A stretch of DNA of 35,662 nucleotides from Paenibacillus xylanivorans (lineage in GTDB: Bacteria; Bacillota; Bacilli; Paenibacillales; Paenibacillaceae). The DNA is taken from positions 108,882 to 144,543 of the forward strand of contig NZ_LITU01000053.1 in NCBI RefSeq assembly GCF_001280595.1. The letters run 5' to 3'. The notes under the pieces are model-generated. The model searched no databases, had not been told where the DNA came from, and saw only the letters and a program-made list of their open reading frames with translations. The number at the start of each line of letters is the position of its first letter. The stretch's first letter is position 1. The position numbers and the translations under genes are program-made. Shown here one piece after another: positions 26,352-32,786 of the stretch.

Positions 26352-27809
26352 TTATTTGCCGGTCTTGGCAATAAAATTACGAACAAGCTGACGATACGAT
26401 TGATCAGCGGAGCCTGCTGAATACAGCCGATTCGACACGGTGATCGTGTTGCCAAAAAAGAACCGTTCAAACTGGGTCTGTCTGCCTCCGAAAGATCCAG
26501 CTCCAAGCTCCCAGATCAGGCGGAACAATGCTGTGCGTTCCTGGGATACCATGTCGGTTCCTTTCAGGTACGTATTCAGGTGCGGTGCGATATCGGAGCG
26601 GAATTCTTCTTCCTGAGGCACCATAATTACACCACTGGAACCCAAGAGCTGCAAAATTTCAATCATCTCTGGATACAGTTTGGGGAATAAAAGGTTTGCT
26701 GCCATTAATGGTTTGGGGGCAGGTATTATAAATCCACGTTCATCTGTTATAGCACCGGATTCTGCTGCCAGAGCCAGTGCTTTTAACGTTTCAAGACCCG
26801 TGAGTACCCTGGCTGTTTTCTCTACCACATGAGTTTCAGCAGCTTGGTCGAGCGTGTCAGCGAGTAACTGAATGGTGCCCAGGACAAATTCGGTTTTGGC
26901 AATATACCGGCATATGACCTGATGTCCTGCGTGAATGTGAAAATGGCTTCCGCTAAAGAGGCGGCCAGACATTTCCTCATTACCGGCGAAGAATATCCGT
27001 TCATGAGGAACAAGCACATGATCAAAAATGACGATGTTATCCATCTCTTCATATCTGGAACTGAGTGGATAGTTGAAATTGGATTCAGCTGCGTAGGTAT
27101 CCCGGCAGATCAGACTGATGCCTGGTAGATCATTCGGAACAGCAAAGGCAAAAGCGAACGGATTTTCATCTTCGAATGGTGCCGGTGAAGGGGAAGGATA
27201 CACCAGGATTTCGTCTGACGTGGCAGCCTGAGTGGCCATCATGAATGCACCATTGATGATCAGACCTTCTTCAGTGCGATCAACCACTTTGGCGGCAATG
27301 GCATCTTCGATCGCGTCCAATTGTCCCGAAATTTTACTGGCATGAGGCTGGATAAAGGCATGGGAGAGGGTAATATCATTATCCCGGCAGTAGGCATAGT
27401 AGTTTCTCAAATTTTCGGCGTATTGTGGCGATACTTCTTCAAGAATATCTGCCCCAGTATAAAAGGCCATAATTGCTGTGTTCATATAATCGGGTGATCG
27501 TCCCAGAAAACCATGGTGAGTCCCTGACCAAATATTCATTGCTTCTCGGCGTCTGCGCAGGTCATCCACACTGGTTGGAGGCAGAAAGGACATACCTACT
27601 GGTTTTCCATCAGCAGGAGATGCATAAGTCATCGTATCGATTAAATGTGGATCGGACTGAAGATCGTACAGCTTCGCTTGTGTCTCCATTAAACCTGCAA
27701 ACGCAAAATGTTCAGAACGTTTTCCAGTAACAAGCTCTCCTTTGTACCAGCAGGGGACCGTCTGGGCATCGATACGTTCAATATACTGTTTGCCACTTTT
27801 TACGGGCAT
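26352..27809 (-). CDS. HpaB-type flavin-dependent aromatic hydroxylase (4-hydroxyphenylacetate 3-monooxygenase oxygenase component)
   Basis: A 485-residue FADH2-dependent monooxygenase; family members add an ortho hydroxyl to phenols to give catechols. The acyl-CoA-dehydrogenase-like fold is recognisable: GTHHGFLGRSPDYMNTAIMAFY near 95-116, IQPHASK with conserved basic residues, EGLIINGAFMMATQAATSDEILVYP, and a C-terminal QLLGSSGVIMVPQEEEF plus GRQTQFERFFFGN. Length fits B. subtilis YoaI and other HpaB proteins. The enzyme needs reduced FAD from a separate reductase (HpaC); none is next to it, but a flavodoxin and a nitroreductase-like protein converge on it. AGAGGTGAG precedes the ATG. A Fur-like box lies 121 bp upstream. 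The real substrate is unknown. Confidence 0.93.
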   Translation of the reverse strand: MPVKSGKQYIERIDAQTVPCWYKGELVTGKRSEHFAFAGLMETQAKLYDLQSDPHLIDTMTYASPADGKPVGMSFLPPTSVDDLRRRREAMNIWSGTHHGFLGRSPDYMNTAIMAFYTGADILEEVSPQYAENLRNYYAYCRDNDITLSHAFIQPHASKISGQLDAIEDAIAAKVVDRTEEGLIINGAFMMATQAATSDEILVYPSPSPAPFEDENPFAFAFAVPNDLPGISLICRDTYAAESNFNYPLSSRYEEMDNIVIFDHVLVPHERIFFAGNEEMSGRLFSGSHFHIHAGHQVICRYIAKTEFVLGTIQLLADTLDQAAETHVVEKTARVLTGLETLKALALAAESGAITDERGFIIPAPKPLMAANLLFPKLYPEMIEILQLLGSSGVIMVPQEEEFRSDIAPHLNTYLKGTDMVSQERTALFRLIWELGAGSFGGRQTQFERFFFGNTITVSNRLYSAGSADQSYRQLVRNFIAKTGK

Positions 27810-27929
27810 CGTTACTCACCTCTATGACTTATTCGTTCATGGGCAGTTTGACTGCTCTCGTAGTGTACGTCAATAGGCAGTCCAATGTGCATGAAGAGAG
27901 GGAAGTTCAAATTTTGCTGAAAAGAGCTT

Positions 27930-27948
27930 GATAATAATTATCATTCTT
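27930..27948 (-). promoter_or_regulatory. Fur box upstream of the HpaB-like gene
   Basis: GATAATAATTATCATTCTT matches 16 of 19 positions of the classical Fur box. It lies between the terminator of the DUF1540 gene and the HpaB-like gene, in the only stretch that can hold the latter's promoter. I could not settle the -35 and -10 boxes. Confidence 0.7.
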
Positions 27949-27960
27949 GTTACAATAGAA

Positions 27961-27991
27961 AAAGAAAAAGGAACCGCTGAGGGCTCCTTTA
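27961..27991 (-). terminator. Terminator of the DUF1540 gene
   Basis: On the minus strand AAAGGA-GC-CC, loop TCAGC, GG-T-TCCTTT is followed by TTCTTTTTCT. It separates the DUF1540 gene from the HpaB-like gene. Confidence 0.75.
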
Positions 27992-28014
27992 ACTTGTACA
28001 ATTTGAAATTTTCC

Positions 28015-28167
28015 TTATTTCACTTCAAATGTTTTGCAATCCGTTTCAGCGGATTCGCTTACTTTTTTGGAACTGTGACTCACGATGTAGATTGAAGATG
28101 CGTTGCATTTGTTCTCTTGAGCCCAGTGACGACAGGAATTAACCTCACATAATACGTCTTTTGCCAT
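28015..28167 (-). CDS. DUF1540 small cysteine-containing protein (50 aa)
   Basis: Starting at ATG 28167 (MAKDVLCEV), which has GCGAGGT 9 bases upstream, the product has 50 residues. The pattern C-x5-C (CEVNSC), then Cys in NKCNASSIYIV and a final Cys in ETDCKTF matches DUF1540 proteins, which are common in spore-forming Firmicutes and are suspected metal-binding proteins. The frame is open upstream to 28230, but those residues look random. A terminator follows at 27991. Function is unknown. Confidence 0.85.
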   Translation of the reverse strand: MAKDVLCEVNSCRHWAQENKCNASSIYIVSHSSKKVSESAETDCKTFEVK

Positions 28168-28520
28168 GATTGTTAACCTCGCTTTGATTGGATTACATTC
28201 GTTGGTATAGAGAACATCCGGAAATGACAAGTTGCCGCTTGCAAATCTGGAAAAATTTTGTGCTCTCTTGAGTAAAAAGAGGGCTATTTTGCGTTATACA
28301 CAACGATGCATATTTAGAATAGCAAATTTTGCTGCCGCATGCAACAAATTGGACAGATCTTACCAAAAATGATGGACAAAACATGATAACTTTGCAAAGA
28401 GGCCGTCTTATGATATGATTTAATAGTAAAAATTACGATTAAAACAATCGTTAACTAGGAATGAGAATGAATTGATGCGGGATAACCCCCTGAGACATAG
28501 AAGAAGGAGAACGATCAACG
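28168..28520. promoter_or_regulatory. Divergent region with the promoter of the AAA ATPase gene
   Basis: No gene is supported. TTGCAA (28392-28397), 16 bases, TATGAT (28414-28419) is a good promoter for the AAA gene. Just downstream, an inverted repeat ACGATT (28435-28440)-AAAAC-AATCGT (28446-28451) could be an operator or a short hairpin. A weak hairpin GCTCTC/GAGGGC lies near 28262-28289. The transcript leader is about 95 bases and ends in AGAAGGAGA. Confidence 0.5.
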
Positions 28521-29333
28521 ATGAGCAAAACCAACCATATAAACCGGATTCCACGAGCAAAAGGCATCGATATGGCTGCTTTTTATTCACCAAAAGAGTG
28601 TGGACGAAAGGCGAAGCATATTGTATTCTCCGCAGACAATGAACGGGTTGTTGAGGAGTTTATTACTATTCTCGGTATGAAAGAGCAGTTTGCAGAGCAC
28701 GATGTACCGATGCCGAACAAAATGGTGATGTTTGGTCCTCCGGGTACAGGTAAAACATTAACTGCCTTCCATCTTGCACACCGACTTCAGCTTCCACTGG
28801 TCCTTGTAAGACTCGATGCCATCATTCATAGCCACCTTGGGGAAACGGGAAGCAACGTTCGTAAATTATTCGAATATGCACGGGCTAACCCCTGTGTGTT
28901 GTTTCTTGATGAATTTGATGCCGTTGGGCGTACACGTGAAAGCAATGATGAGGTTAAAGAGATGGCTCGTGTCGTAAACACATTGTTGCAATGTCTTGAT
29001 GAATTCGAAGGAGACAGTATTCTTGTTGCCGCGACCAATCTGGAGACACAGCTGGATCAGGCGATATGGCGGCGATTTGATACCAAAATGACCTACAGTA
29101 TGCCTGATGAGTCGAGCCGTAGATTATATATTAGCAAACTGATGGGGCAGTTTGAACAGGAGAGCCAACTGGAAGATTACACATGTGAACGCCTCACAGG
29201 ATGCAGTTATGCGGATGTAGAGCAGATTGTCTTAAAAGCTAAACGAAAAGCCATTATTGCAAGTAGTCCATTGCATGAGCAATTCATTAACGACGCATAT
29301 GTAGAATATATGCCGCGTGTACTGGCCACATAG
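28521..29333 (+). CDS. Standalone AAA+ ATPase of the FtsH/classical AAA group
   Basis: A 270-residue single AAA+ module. Residues 1-45 are a basic N-terminal region with no known domain. Walker A GPPGTGKT is at 72-79, Walker B LFLDEFDAVG at 127-136 with Asp130 and Glu131, sensor 1 Asn173 in VAATN, and paired Arg184/Arg185 in IWRRFD for the arginine fingers. The small helical lid (about 190-265) has the SYADVEQIVLKAKRKAI motif of sensor 2 helices. No protease, membrane or zinc domain is attached, so the ATPase must act on a partner that is not next to it or on nucleic acid or protein targets directly. Both flanking genes are transcribed away or converge. Role unknown. Confidence 0.9.
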   Translation: MSKTNHINRIPRAKGIDMAAFYSPKECGRKAKHIVFSADNERVVEEFITILGMKEQFAEHDVPMPNKMVMFGPPGTGKTLTAFHLAHRLQLPLVLVRLDAIIHSHLGETGSNVRKLFEYARANPCVLFLDEFDAVGRTRESNDEVKEMARVVNTLLQCLDEFEGDSILVAATNLETQLDQAIWRRFDTKMTYSMPDESSRRLYISKLMGQFEQESQLEDYTCERLTGCSYADVEQIVLKAKRKAIIASSPLHEQFINDAYVEYMPRVLAT

Positions 29334-29366
29334 CTTGCCTATAAATATCAGCAACAACCAGGTCAT

Positions 29367-29414
29367 ATATCGAATAACCCGGTTCCTATGAAGGAATACC
29401 GGGCTATTCGATAT
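29367..29414. terminator. Long hairpin between convergent genes, no T-run
   Basis: ATATCGAATA-A-CCCGG (29367-29382) pairs with CCGGG-C-TATTCGATAT (29399-29414), and TTCCT/AGGAA pairs in the loop. It is the only candidate terminator between the AAA gene and the sensor kinase, but the T-tract is poor on both strands. Confidence 0.6.
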
Positions 29415-29496
29415 TTCAGCAATTTGCTTGAGTTGTGTTCTTTCTTTGCTTCTTAGGCATATGGATAAATCTCGTTTATGACATGCAGGGATCGAG

Positions 29497-30960
29497 CTAG
29501 GCGTTAGCCGTTGAGCGGTAAGATGATTCTATCTCTGGTTTTTCAGGACCCGACCAACGTGGCAAGGTTAAGGTGAAAAGACTGCCCTCGGGACTGCTGA
29601 AAGTCAGGGTTAACTCCCCTCCCTGGGCTCGAGCAAGCAGCCGGCTATAGGTCAGTCCCAGACCTAGCCCGCGGATACGGAGTTTTTTGGCCTCGCCACG
29701 ATAGAATCGTTCGAAGATTTTGGGTTGATCTTCTTTGGTGATACCCGTACCGTTGTCCTGTACATCAACAAACAGATTGTCATCCTCGGTGCGCAAACGG
29801 ATATGAAAGACGTTAGTTTGATCGGAAGCTGCTGCTTGGAGCCCGTTATTGAGCAGGTTGACAATGATCTGCTGAATCCGAAGAGCATCTCCAATAGTAT
29901 AAAAGGTGCCCGAAGGTGTTTGCAGCTCAATTTCGGGAGACTTATCCTCATAAGCGATTTTCCACTGATAGATAATCTCACCTACCAGCAAATTCAGATC
30001 TATACGTTCCCGACGAACAGCAACACTTCCAGCGCTCATGGCATTGTAATCGAGCAGGTCAGCGACCATGCGTTCCATACGTTCGGATTCTCTGAGTGCA
30101 ATGTCCAGAAATTCCTTCGCTTCCTCGGGACTCACGATATCATCCCGAACAGCCATCACAAGTCCTTTAATGGACGTTACTGGTGTTTTCAATTCATGGG
30201 TTACCCCAGCAAGCGACAGGGCACGCCATTCTTCTAATTGCTGCAAACGAATGGACATCTCGCGAAAGGATTCAACGAGTTCATTCATCTCCCGTTCCCG
30301 TGTGTTCAGATCCAAATTGACTTCATAGTTTCCGATTCGAATCTGCTCCGCGGCGTGGGCAACCTGGCGAATAGGCCTGGAGAGCTTGCGGGAAAGGAGG
30401 TAGATCGTAAACCAACCACACAGGATTAATGCGACAAACAGGATGCACACCACCAGCATCGTTTCCGGATTGTATGCAATGGACTTTTTGGATTGCATGA
30501 CCCACACTTTCCCAAGCGTCTGATCATCATCTGTGACGTTAACCGTCACCCCAGCGAATTTTTTGTTTCTTGGCTCGCGTAGGTCGTCAGACAGCCTATT
30601 ATACACATCCTGCTGTGTCATTTTCGGTTTGGAATAGATCAATTTATTATTGTTGTCGAGCACCATAATACAAAAGTAATTGTCCGTATTGAAAAGTTTG
30701 GTACGCTTGTCCACGAGCCTGTCTAGATCCGGAGGGACATGAATATTATTCTCGGATCCAGTTACCTTCTCGGCGATTTCCAGTCCCAGCAGCTGTGCCG
30801 TTTTGAGACCTTTCTCTATGGAAGTAGTTCTGATCCAGTAGAGTGCCCCTGCAACAATAATGGTGAAACCGATGCAGAGGATTAGAAAATATCGAAGCGT
30901 CCAGTAGGACAGAATGGATGTTTTACGTTTGGTTGTTTTTCGTTTTAGTTGGCGATCCAA
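29497..30960 (-). CDS. Sensor histidine kinase
   Basis: A 487-residue membrane kinase. Helix 1 spans about 24-44 and helix 2 about 167-190; between them is an extracytoplasmic sensor domain of about 120 residues. A HAMP linker follows (about 190-245), then the H box AGVTHELKTP with His255, the N box IVNLLNNGLQAA, G1 DVQDNGTGI, F box FERFYR and G2 RGLGLGLTYSRLL. All catalytic motifs are intact. The start is a TTG (30960) that overlaps the end of the response regulator gene by 16 bases, behind GGGGAATGGGG. The signal is unknown; the divergent YceI-domain gene is a likely target of the pair. Confidence 0.93.
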   Translation of the reverse strand: MDRQLKRKTTKRKTSILSYWTLRYFLILCIGFTIIVAGALYWIRTTSIEKGLKTAQLLGLEIAEKVTGSENNIHVPPDLDRLVDKRTKLFNTDNYFCIMVLDNNNKLIYSKPKMTQQDVYNRLSDDLREPRNKKFAGVTVNVTDDDQTLGKVWVMQSKKSIAYNPETMLVVCILFVALILCGWFTIYLLSRKLSRPIRQVAHAAEQIRIGNYEVNLDLNTREREMNELVESFREMSIRLQQLEEWRALSLAGVTHELKTPVTSIKGLVMAVRDDIVSPEEAKEFLDIALRESERMERMVADLLDYNAMSAGSVAVRRERIDLNLLVGEIIYQWKIAYEDKSPEIELQTPSGTFYTIGDALRIQQIIVNLLNNGLQAAASDQTNVFHIRLRTEDDNLFVDVQDNGTGITKEDQPKIFERFYRGEAKKLRIRGLGLGLTYSRLLARAQGGELTLTFSSPEGSLFTLTLPRWSGPEKPEIESSYRSTANA

Positions 30961-31631
30961 AATTGATACCCCATTCCCCGTAAAGTCCGAATTTCTCCCG
31001 TTTCCGGCAACCAGTGGGATAGTGCCTGACGCAGTCGTTTGATCGACAGGTCCACAGCCCGGTCACTTCCGTCATAGTCCATGCCCCATACCTGTTCAAT
31101 TAGATGGTCCCGGGTAAATGTACGGTTGGGGTACTCCGATAGAAACAGGAGCAGTGACAAATCACGTGGTGTCAGTGCAACCTCTGCTCCGTTCAAAAGT
31201 ACCTGTTTGGCAGCCAGATCAATGACCAGATTGCCAAAATAACGTTTGCCCTCACCTTCAGCAGTCCAGTGTGGATTGCGGCGAAGTACAGCATTAACCC
31301 GGGCCACAACTTCCTCGGGTACAAAGGGTTTGCTCATATAATCGTCAGCACCGGCATTCAGCCCGTTCAGTCGGTCCTGAATATCATCCAGTGCGGTTAG
31401 CATGATGACGGGACAAGCACTTTTTTCACGGATGATTCGCAGCAGATCCCAACCGTCCATTCCCGGCAGCATCACATCCAGCAAAACCAGGGAAGGCACA
31501 TCCGAATCAAATTGAGACAGGGCAGTAGGGCCATCCGCTGCATGACGAACGTCGAATCCCGCTTTTCGAAGATAGGCAGCCAGCACTCGGGCAATTGCTT
31601 GCTCGTCTTCGACGATGAGTATGGATTTCAA
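30945..31631 (-). CDS. OmpR/PhoB-family response regulator
   Basis: A 228-residue regulator with a receiver domain (about 1-115) and a C-terminal winged helix (about 130-225). Phospho-acceptor Asp52 lies in LLDVMLPGMDG, the acidic pair in VEDEQ, and the conserved Lys in DYMSKPF. The DNA-binding part ends with the OmpR-type TLRGMGYQF. I chose the TTG at 31631, read as MKSILIVEDE, because AAAGGAG stands 8 bases before it; the frame is open to 31697, but that N-terminus would not belong to the receiver fold. It is the first gene of a two-gene unit with the sensor kinase. Confidence 0.93.
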   Translation of the reverse strand: MKSILIVEDEQAIARVLAAYLRKAGFDVRHAADGPTALSQFDSDVPSLVLLDVMLPGMDGWDLLRIIREKSACPVIMLTALDDIQDRLNGLNAGADDYMSKPFVPEEVVARVNAVLRRNPHWTAEGEGKRYFGNLVIDLAAKQVLLNGAEVALTPRDLSLLLFLSEYPNRTFTRDHLIEQVWGMDYDGSDRAVDLSIKRLRQALSHWLPETGEIRTLRGMGYQFWIAN

Positions 31632-31730
31632 GAAGGTGTCTCCTTTCACTTCAGAAGCTTGTGTACTGATTTTACATGAGCGGAAGCACAATGCCAATGA
31701 GGCAATTGTTTTCAGAAAAAAATGCGTTGT

Positions 31731-31774
31731 ACGTCATTTCTTGACGTCATCCTGACACAGTGGGCTGTTAAGAT
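31731..31774 (+). promoter_or_regulatory. Candidate response-regulator site upstream of the YceI gene
   Basis: ACGTCAT occurs twice in direct orientation at 31731 and 31744, 13 bases apart, and a related CTGACAC follows. An extended -10 (TGT TAAGAT, ending 31774) lies downstream without a recognisable -35 box, as in activator-dependent promoters. The assignment to the adjacent regulator is inference. Confidence 0.4.
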
Positions 31775-31822
31775 GCTGATAAATAATCAACTTATACAGT
31801 TACCCATTGGAGGAGAGCAGAG

Positions 31823-32542
31823 ATGAACAAAAAGACAAAAACATGGATGATCTCAGGTGCGGCAGCAATCGTCATTCTTGGGGGCGGAGGTTATTATTTC
31901 GCGAACAGTTACCTGGGCAACAACGTTGAGATTGAGCAGGTGCTTCCTGCGAGCACGGCAACGTCCACAACGGAAGCCGGATCGGACAGCGGCACAAGTG
32001 TATCCAACGAAGCTGCGGGAGCAGAGCAATTGAATGGAGACTGGAGCATTAGCGAAGGTTCGAAAGTATATTTCTCGGTAACGACATCCCGGGAGACGGT
32101 CAATTTTGCGGACGAGCAGGTCAGTGGTAAATTAACCCTTAATGTAGACGATCCTTCTCAGATGAAAGCGGATGGGCAGATCGAGATGAGTGACATTGAT
32201 TCAGGCAATAGCCAGCGGGATGGACATGTGAAAGAGGCCGATTACTTCGATGTTTCCAACTATCCACAAGCTACATTTTCTGCAACCTCATTTGATGGTG
32301 TACCGACGGAATGGTCGGCAGGGCAGACGGTTGACTTTAAAATGAACGGAACCCTTACGATAAAAGGCATTGAGAAAGAGGCTACGTTTGACGTAAAAGC
32401 CGCTTATGAAAATGATCAGGTGTTGTTGTCGGCAACAACGATGGTTACCTTTGAAGATTTTGGTATGGAAAATCCACATTCGGTAGTTCTTTCTACTGAA
32501 AATGACATTCAGGTGCAACTGGAGCTGAAGCTCAGCAAATAA
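31823..32542 (+). CDS. Membrane-anchored YceI-domain protein
   Basis: A 239-residue protein with one N-terminal hydrophobic segment (about 8-27, no clear cleavage site), a Ser/Thr/Glu-rich spacer (about 38-70) and a C-terminal YceI lipocalin-like barrel (about 72-238). Family landmarks are DWSISEGSKVYFSV, a hydrophilic DGHVKEADYFDVSNYPQATFSATS with the typical 'R..H....FD....P...F', and LTIKGIEKEATFDV. YceI proteins bind isoprenoid-type lipids in a long pocket. TTGGAGGAGAG precedes the ATG. It is divergent from the two-component genes and ends in a terminator. Confidence 0.92.
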   Translation: MNKKTKTWMISGAAAIVILGGGGYYFANSYLGNNVEIEQVLPASTATSTTEAGSDSGTSVSNEAAGAEQLNGDWSISEGSKVYFSVTTSRETVNFADEQVSGKLTLNVDDPSQMKADGQIEMSDIDSGNSQRDGHVKEADYFDVSNYPQATFSATSFDGVPTEWSAGQTVDFKMNGTLTIKGIEKEATFDVKAAYENDQVLLSATTMVTFEDFGMENPHSVVLSTENDIQVQLELKLSK

Positions 32543-32564
32543 GCATTTGAACATGCAAGACCCG

Positions 32565-32608
32565 AATCTGTTCCAATCCGCCGTGTGGTGGAGGGGACAG
32601 ATTTTTTA
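32565..32608 (+). terminator. Terminator of the YceI gene
   Basis: AATCTGT (32565-32571) plus CC pairs with GG plus ACAGATT (32597-32603), followed by a T-run. Confidence 0.85.
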
Positions 32609-32706
32609 TGTTGAGAATGGGAATCGATCCGCGATGAGCAAGAAATTACCAATAAATCTGTTAAAATAACTGCTGTTTCCTTGGCATAATACCGTGTCCT
32701 CGTTTA

Positions 32707-32738
32707 TTGTAAAGCGCTTACAATGATAATGATTTACA
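32707..32738 (+). promoter_or_regulatory. cre-like site and adjoining Fur-like sequence upstream of the galactanase gene
   Basis: TTGTAAAGCGCTTACAA (32707-32723) is a near-palindrome that equals the CcpA site TGTAAGCGCTTACA with one inserted base, which suits carbon catabolite control of a polysaccharidase. Directly after it, TGATAATGATTTACA (32724-32738) matches 13 of 15 positions of the 7-1-7 Fur motif. The promoter boxes could not be fixed. Confidence 0.45.
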
Positions 32739-32786
32739 ACATTCATTGTTCAAGTTGAACCAAACACGATAAGGGGGAGATCAAGC

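Noticed and set aside
29725..30237. 170-codon open frame on the plus strand opposite the sensor kinase
   Set aside because: Shadow of the kinase gene; no start signals and no protein-like motifs.
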